Assembly (NCBI GenBank): GCA_003054665.1
Contig: QAYY01000013.1
Coordinates: forward strand, 372,001 to 436,000
DNA from: Opitutaceae bacterium EW11
Lineage (GTDB): Bacteria; Verrucomicrobiota; Verrucomicrobiia; Opitutales; Opitutaceae
Length of the DNA stretch: 64,000 bases
Reading direction: 5' to 3'
Part shown: positions 59,876 to 64,000 of the stretch, one piece after another
Position numbering within the stretch: the stretch's first letter is position 1
Layout: every line of letters begins with the position of its first letter
The notes under the pieces: model-generated
Seen by the model: the letters and a program-made list of their open reading frames with translations, nothing else
Database searches by the model: none
Told to the model about the DNA's origin: nothing
Position numbers and translations under genes: made by a program

Positions 59876-60856
59876 CTACGCTCGGCGCGTCCAGATGCGA
59901 AGCGAAGCGAGCAGGAATTCTTCGAGGGCGGCCGACTCGTTCAGGTTCAGGCGCAGGAGCCCGACGGCGTGTTCCAGTTTCTCGACGGAGTTCGTGAGCG
60001 ACCGGCGCGCACCGGCGTCGCCTTTCTCCAAATACGGAAGGGCGAACGTGCGGGTCGCCAGTTCGATCTCGGCGAAGAGACGGGCTCGGATGCCGTTGGC
60101 GATGCCCGTCTCGATCGCGACCTGCTCGTCCTCGTCGAGGTCGGGCGGCAGTTTCACTTTCTGCTGTTTCCAGATTTCGGTCGTCGCGGCGTCGAGTACC
60201 GTGCCGAAGCGCGCGACCAGTCCGTACGCGGCAAATACGGAATCGGTCACCGCTTTTTTATCCGTCACGCCGCCGACCAGCCGCTCGAGCCACGCCCGGT
60301 AGTCGCTGAGCCAGGGCGCCCAGCCGTCGGGAGAGAATCCCGAGACGTCGGTTGGAAATCGGAAATGGAGGCAGCGGCTGCGAATTGTCGGCAGGAGCGA
60401 GTAGGGCCGCGTCGTGAGGAGCAGAAGCGTGGTGTTGGCCGGCGGCTCCTCGAGCGTCTTGAGAAAGATGTTGGAGGCGGCGACGTGCATCCGGTCGCAT
60501 TCGTAGATGATCGCCACCTTCCGGGGCGCCGCGGTCGGCGACACCTGAACCTTGCCGATGAGGTTGCGCGTCGCCTCGGCGCTGATCTGCCGCATCTTGC
60601 CGGCGGGGCGCAGGGCGAAAAAATCGGGATGCTGCTCGGGCGCGAACCGCACCGCCGGTGCGGCGGCTCCGGGAAGCGGAGCGTTGAGGAGGCGATCGGC
60701 GAGGGCGCGGGCGATGGACCCCAGCGTATCGATGTCGTCGCCCGTGAGCAGCAGGCTGTGGGAAAGCCGTTGGCGCTCGAGAGCGCGTTCCATCACCGCG
60801 ATGGCGGGCGACCCGGCCAGCGCGGGAGGCCAGGGGAGCGTGGCAGCTTCAGCCAT
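59876..60856 (-). CDS. holB: DNA polymerase III delta' subunit
   Basis: Delta' is a clamp-loader subunit that opens and closes the beta-clamp loader ring. The 326-residue protein starts MAEAATLPWPPALAGSPAIA. It shows the AAA+-type order SHSLLLTGDDIDTLGSIARA (degenerate Walker A), VAIIYECDRMHVAASNIFLK, TLEEPPANTTLLLLTT and the sensor/SRC motif TIRSRCLHFRFPT. It lacks the four-cysteine zinc module usual in HolB (the stretch around residue 60 has none). It follows tmk by 41 bp, as in many bacteria. A longer frame is a shadow of tmk. Confidence 0.88.
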   Translation of the reverse strand: MAEAATLPWPPALAGSPAIAVMERALERQRLSHSLLLTGDDIDTLGSIARALADRLLNAPLPGAAAPAVRFAPEQHPDFFALRPAGKMRQISAEATRNLIGKVQVSPTAAPRKVAIIYECDRMHVAASNIFLKTLEEPPANTTLLLLTTRPYSLLPTIRSRCLHFRFPTDVSGFSPDGWAPWLSDYRAWLERLVGGVTDKKAVTDSVFAAYGLVARFGTVLDAATTEIWKQQKVKLPPDLDEDEQVAIETGIANGIRARLFAEIELATRTFALPYLEKGDAGARRSLTNSVEKLEHAVGLLRLNLNESAALEEFLLASLRIWTRRA

Positions 60857-60897
60857 GGGCCGGAGTTGTCGGCGATGAGAGCCGTTCGCGTCGCTGC

Positions 60898-61602
60898 TTA
60901 GCGGCCCGCCTTGACGGGTTGCGGAGCTGCGGCGGCGGTCGGGATCGGACCGAGACGTTTTTCCACCTCGGCCCAGATTTTCTTCTCGATCACGTCTTCG
61001 GTCTGCGTGCCGTCGACCACGAAGAAACGCTCGGGAATGCCTTTGGCGAGGAGGAGGTAACCTTCGCGGACCTTCTCGTAGAAACCGATATTCTCGCGCT
61101 CCATCCGGTCCGGCAGATCGGAGGCCCGCTGGCGGATGCGAGCGAGGCTGACCTGCGTCGGCACGTCGATGATGATCGTCAGGTGCGGCATCACGTTGCC
61201 GACCGCGAAACGGTTGATCTGGTTGATCGGGTCCATCGACAGATTCCGCGCGACGCCCTGATAGACGGTCGACGAATCGAGAAAACGATCGCTGAGCACA
61301 AACGCGCCGCGGAGCAGCGCGGGAGCGATCACTTCGCGCACCAGCTGAGCTCGCGCGGCCGCAAAAAGGAGAAGCTCGGTCTCTGCGCACATCTCATCGC
61401 CCTTGGAATTATGGACGATGATGTTGCGCACCTGCTCGCCGATCTCAGTGCCACCCGGCTCGCGGGTGGAAATGACATCGCGACCCAGCTTTTGCAGTCG
61501 CTGCGCCAGACGCGCGATCTGAGTGGTCTTGCCGCTTCCCTCAGAGCCCTCGAACGAGATGAGCTTACCGGCGGAGGCGGGGGAGGTGTCTTTTTGTGGC
61601 AT
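60898..61602 (-). CDS. tmk: Thymidylate kinase
   Basis: Tmk phosphorylates dTMP to dTDP. The 234-residue protein starts MPQKDTSPASAGKLISFEGS and has the P-loop FEGSEGSGKTTQIARLAQRL, the DR[YF] motif VLSDRFLDSSTVYQGVARN and the lid RQRASDLPDRMERENIGFYE. A 20-residue Ala/Pro-rich tail is extra. The 90-residue upstream frame is Arg-rich and rejected. tmk and holB form a conserved pair. Confidence 0.95.
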   Translation of the reverse strand: MPQKDTSPASAGKLISFEGSEGSGKTTQIARLAQRLQKLGRDVISTREPGGTEIGEQVRNIIVHNSKGDEMCAETELLLFAAARAQLVREVIAPALLRGAFVLSDRFLDSSTVYQGVARNLSMDPINQINRFAVGNVMPHLTIIIDVPTQVSLARIRQRASDLPDRMERENIGFYEKVREGYLLLAKGIPERFFVVDGTQTEDVIEKKIWAEVEKRLGPIPTAAAAPQPVKAGR

Positions 61603-61931
61603 CGGAAAAACGCTGGAGAGATTATTCCCAGTTCGCGAGGAATGTTTCAAGGCCGCGGAATGTAGCAGGGCGAACCTTCGAGGGCCGCGCCGGGACGCTT
61701 TCGCGAAACACCGGCTGCCATCGGGAAAATCCCCAGGCACGGGTCCGAGAGATGTCCGTGGCGGCGGGCGCGTCGCTCTCGGATTGCGCGTTCGCTTGTT
61801 TCGTATCCGTCGACGGACGGCTCCGCGCGCGCTCGCGCAACGGTCGCGACTCGGATCCACCTCGATGAAGATTTGCTTTTCCATTGAACGCGGCTGCGAA
61901 ACGCGGCAACGCTTCAGCAGAATTTACCGAG
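61603..61931. other. tmk-tolQ divergent intergenic region (329 bp)
   Basis: No ORF is convincing. The sequence is GC-rich with the palindromic CCGTCGACGG near 61808. An alternative tolQ start at 61884 would extend into it. No heptamer repeat is present here. Confidence 0.5.
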
Positions 61932-62621
61932 ATGCTCGCACCTTTTTTTGCCACGACCAACCTCTTCGAAGTTTTCCTGCGCTGCGACGTTGTCGGCCAG
62001 GTCATCACGGTGGGGCTCGCCGTTTTCAGTATCATCGCCTGGGCCGTGATGATCGGCAAACGGAACGATTTGGCTCAGCTCCGGCAGCTGAACCACATGT
62101 TCGAGCAGAAACTGAAAGAGCAGCGCACGCTGCTCGATCTGCCGGAATCGTTTCACACCAGCCGCGCCATTCCGTACGCGGATCTTTTTGCTGACGCGAT
62201 GGACGCCTACGCCCGCGCCGCCGCGATCGGACAAGCCCGCGGCACCGACACTTCCCGCTACCGGCTCGAGCACACGGAGAACGCCCTTCAGCGAGCGCTG
62301 GCCCGGCAGATTCTTCGCTACGAATCGAGCATGGTTTTCCTCGCCTCGATCGTGTCCGGAGCGCCGTTCCTCGGACTGCTCGGAACCGTCTGGGGCGTGA
62401 TGGAGGCGTTCAGCGCCGTATCCGTGCAGCAGACCGCGAGCATCCAGACCCTGGCGCCCGGCGTATCCGCGGCGTTGTTGACCACGATCTCCGGCCTGGT
62501 GGTCGCGATTCCGTCTGTATTCGGCTACAACTACCTTTTCGCGAGCACCAAGCGGCTGATCACCGAACTCGAGAACTTCGCCAGCTCCCTGGCGGACCGC
62601 ATCGAACTCGAATCCTCCTGA
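61932..62621 (+). CDS. tolQ: TolQ/ExbB-family proton-channel protein
   Basis: TolQ forms the inner-membrane proton channel with TolR that energises the Tol-Pal envelope system. From MLAPFFATTNLFEVFLRCDV the 229-residue protein has three membrane helices: VGQVITVGLAVFSIIAWAVM, SSMVFLASIVSGAPFLGLLG and SAALLTTISGLVVAIPSVFG. The signature segment GLLGTVWGVMEAFSAV is intact. It is the first gene of a tolQ-tolR-tolA set; the order and the Pro/Ala-rich third gene favour Tol over Exb. The start at 61932 is preferred to 61884, which adds a charged N-terminus. Confidence 0.9.
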   Translation: MLAPFFATTNLFEVFLRCDVVGQVITVGLAVFSIIAWAVMIGKRNDLAQLRQLNHMFEQKLKEQRTLLDLPESFHTSRAIPYADLFADAMDAYARAAAIGQARGTDTSRYRLEHTENALQRALARQILRYESSMVFLASIVSGAPFLGLLGTVWGVMEAFSAVSVQQTASIQTLAPGVSAALLTTISGLVVAIPSVFGYNYLFASTKRLITELENFASSLADRIELESS

Positions 62622-62629
62622 GTCGAGCC

Positions 62630-63055
62630 ATGGCCCGGACCTTCAGACGCCAGCGCCAAGCGCATCCGATCTCGGAGCTCAACGTCACGAACCTGATCGA
62701 CCTCGGGTTCACGCTCCTGATCATTTTCATGATCGCCACGCCGCTTATCAACCAGGAGCAGACGATCCCGGTGAACCTGCCGGTCGAGTCGAAGAGCCCG
62801 CAGGTGAAGGCGGACAAAAACACGAAGTTCGTCTCCGTGACGATCGATCCGAAGGGAAACACCTTCATCGACAATGCTCCGGTGAACGCCCGCGACCTCT
62901 CCGCGCGCCTCCGCCAGCTGGGGGCCGAGTCGAAGCCGCCGGTCATCCGCATCCGCGCGGACGGTGCCGTGGCTTATCAGAAGGTCATCGGCTTGATCGA
63001 CGAGCTGAAGAAGAATAACTTGTCGCGTATCACTTTCGACACGCAGGCGCCTTGA
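62630..63055 (+). CDS. tolR: TolR/ExbD-family protein
   Basis: The 141-residue protein has an N-terminal membrane helix containing the proton-relaying Asp (ELNVTNLIDLGFTLLIIFMI) followed by the periplasmic domain (TIPVNLPVESKSPQVKADKN, VTIDPKGNTFIDNAPVNARD). It works with TolQ as a stator-like motor. It starts 8 bp after tolQ and ends 25 bp before the TolA-like gene. Confidence 0.92.
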   Translation: MARTFRRQRQAHPISELNVTNLIDLGFTLLIIFMIATPLINQEQTIPVNLPVESKSPQVKADKNTKFVSVTIDPKGNTFIDNAPVNARDLSARLRQLGAESKPPVIRIRADGAVAYQKVIGLIDELKKNNLSRITFDTQAP

Positions 63056-63080
63056 ACGCCCGAGCCGCCGACCGCTGTCC

Positions 63081-63995
63081 ATGAACGCCCAGTCTCCCAG
63101 CGCTTACGTCGCCTCCCTGGTCCTGCACGGACTCTTTGTGGCGGCGATTTTGCTCTCCGCGTGGGCGATGAACAGCAACCGCGCGAGCACGAAGATCTTC
63201 GAACTCGTGGCGGGCGAGGGCGATAACTACGGCGCAACCGAAGCTCCGGCCCTCGGCACGCCCGAAGGCACAAAAGATCAGTCGGAGGCGTCCGCTCCCG
63301 CGCAGCCGCCGGCCGTCCCGGTGCAGATCGAGGCCGTCGCGGCACCGCCCGCGACAGTACCGAAGGCGACTCCGACCACCCCGAACTTCACCCGCACGAT
63401 CACCCGCATCTCGAACCGTGTTCGCGACCGGGAAATGAAGAAGTTCGAGAAAGAGCAGAAGGCGAAGGCGGAGGCCGAAGAACGCGCCGCCGCCAAGGAA
63501 GCCGCAGCGGCCAAGAGTGCTGCGAATCGGATGACCAAGGAGGAATTTGATCGGCGCTATGGGAAGCAGCTCGCGGCGAACAGCGCCCGCACCGGCACCT
63601 CGGGCACGATCAAGACTTCGCGGATCGACGCGAAGGGCATTTCCGGCGGTGTGGTCGGAGGCTCGACGGCTAACACAAAAGGCGGAGCGGGTGGCCCTGC
63701 GATGACCCGGGAGGAGGGCGACATGCTCGACGCCTATTTCTCGCTGCTTATCCAGCGGTTGAAGAACGCCCACGAACGCCCCACCGGCGTGAGCGACGTC
63801 CTGACGGCTCAGGCCGAGTTCTCGATCCTGGCCGACGGCACCATTTTCGACGTTCGTATCAGCCGCTCTTCGGGCAACGCTGAATTCGACCAGTCCGTGC
63901 TTTCCGCGTTTCGGAATGTCGGCTCCATCGGCCCGCGTCCGGACGGGGAAGGTACCCTCACGCGCCGGGTGACATTCAAGATGCGCGACGACTGA
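63081..63995 (+). CDS. TolA/TonB-like periplasm-spanning protein
   Basis: The 304-residue protein has one N-terminal membrane helix (SLVLHGLFVAAILLSAWAMN). A Pro/Ala-rich section is followed by an Ala/Lys/Glu helical stretch (EKEQKAKAEAEERAAAKEAA, about 130-155), the hallmark of TolA's long helix though much shorter. The C-terminal TonB/TolA-type domain has AEFSILADGTIFDVRISRSS. The stop is 5 bp from the window end, so downstream tolB and pal cannot be seen. It is a good TolA candidate, but the shortened helix makes TonB possible. Confidence 0.82.
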   Translation: MNAQSPSAYVASLVLHGLFVAAILLSAWAMNSNRASTKIFELVAGEGDNYGATEAPALGTPEGTKDQSEASAPAQPPAVPVQIEAVAAPPATVPKATPTTPNFTRTITRISNRVRDREMKKFEKEQKAKAEAEERAAAKEAAAAKSAANRMTKEEFDRRYGKQLAANSARTGTSGTIKTSRIDAKGISGGVVGGSTANTKGGAGGPAMTREEGDMLDAYFSLLIQRLKNAHERPTGVSDVLTAQAEFSILADGTIFDVRISRSSGNAEFDQSVLSAFRNVGSIGPRPDGEGTLTRRVTFKMRDD

Positions 63996-64000
63996 AATTT

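Noticed and set aside
59876-61390. One long reading frame covering holB and part of tmk
   Set aside because: Its first third is Arg/Pro-rich antisense-like sequence from the tmk region; the real holB starts at 60856 with MAEAATLPWP, and tmk runs in another frame.

Overview
The window is a GC-rich, gene-dense stretch of bacterial chromosome. The gene set and style fit Verrucomicrobiota, most likely family Opitutaceae: a mcsA-mcsB-clpC block outside Firmicutes, a P-protein PheA, a SpoIVB-like S55 protein in a non-sporulating context, secreted proteins with paired C-terminal 'LINxSxRxxVG' domains, an orphan duplicated MacB-type permease, and mostly leader-poor starts without a Shine-Dalgarno sequence. 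This placement comes from gene content; no 16S gene or database search was available. I see no tRNA, rRNA, CRISPR array, insertion sequence or prophage. The only recombinase is a housekeeping XerC/D type.

Layout. 1-5.3 kb (minus): ppx/gppA (cut by the window edge), rsmI, a tiny lipoprotein, pgi, ilvD. 5.6-12.5 kb (plus): scpB, pheA, then mcsA-mcsB-clpC, the protein-arginine phosphorylation/degradation system, closed by a textbook terminator. 12.6-17.9 kb (mostly minus): an outer-membrane barrel, a VOC protein, then trpC-rsmA-secreted protein-YeaQ-lipoprotein-acetyltransferase. 18.1-19.7 kb (plus): mazG and xer overlapping. 19.8-25.8 kb: a TetR regulator with a palindromic operator inside its own promoter, followed by membrane-fusion protein, two ABC ATPases and two ABC-2 permeases (a YbhGFSR-like exporter with YbhF split in two). 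25.9-31.1 kb: a NarL/DesK-type two-component pair, a large orphan permease and a TPR protein. 31.2-37.7 kb (minus): hemL, an S55 protein, a beta-propeller protein and an orphan LolD-like ATPase. 38.1-44.7 kb (minus): infA, M23 protein, a secreted glycoside hydrolase-like protein, nadE. 45.0-54.0 kb (plus): maf, TonB-like protein, pseudouridine synthase, DAHP synthase, S1C protease, two large secreted proteins. 54.1-58.7 kb (minus): a receiver-PP2C-STAS fusion and mutS. 59.0-64.0 kb: alpha/beta hydrolase, holB and tmk (minus), and a tolQ-tolR-tolA-like operon (plus).

The most unusual signals are the following. (1) A family of degenerate heptanucleotide-period repeats sits in intergenic spaces, often as inverted pairs flanking a GC-rich core (3451-3552, 5367-5553, 7727-7984, 58735-59063) and otherwise as single arms just after stop codons (40027-40062, 43025-43090; an octamer version at 19702-19750). 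(2) The S55 protein at 34551-36374 has its catalytic motifs in circularly permuted order compared with SpoIVB. (3) A phosphatase-plus-STAS fusion may carry enzyme and substrate in one chain. (4) The McsA/McsB/ClpC block lacks ctsR but has operator-like repeats at its promoter. Many genes are joined by 4-nt stop/start overlaps, including TTGA and GTGA forms, so translational coupling is common here.
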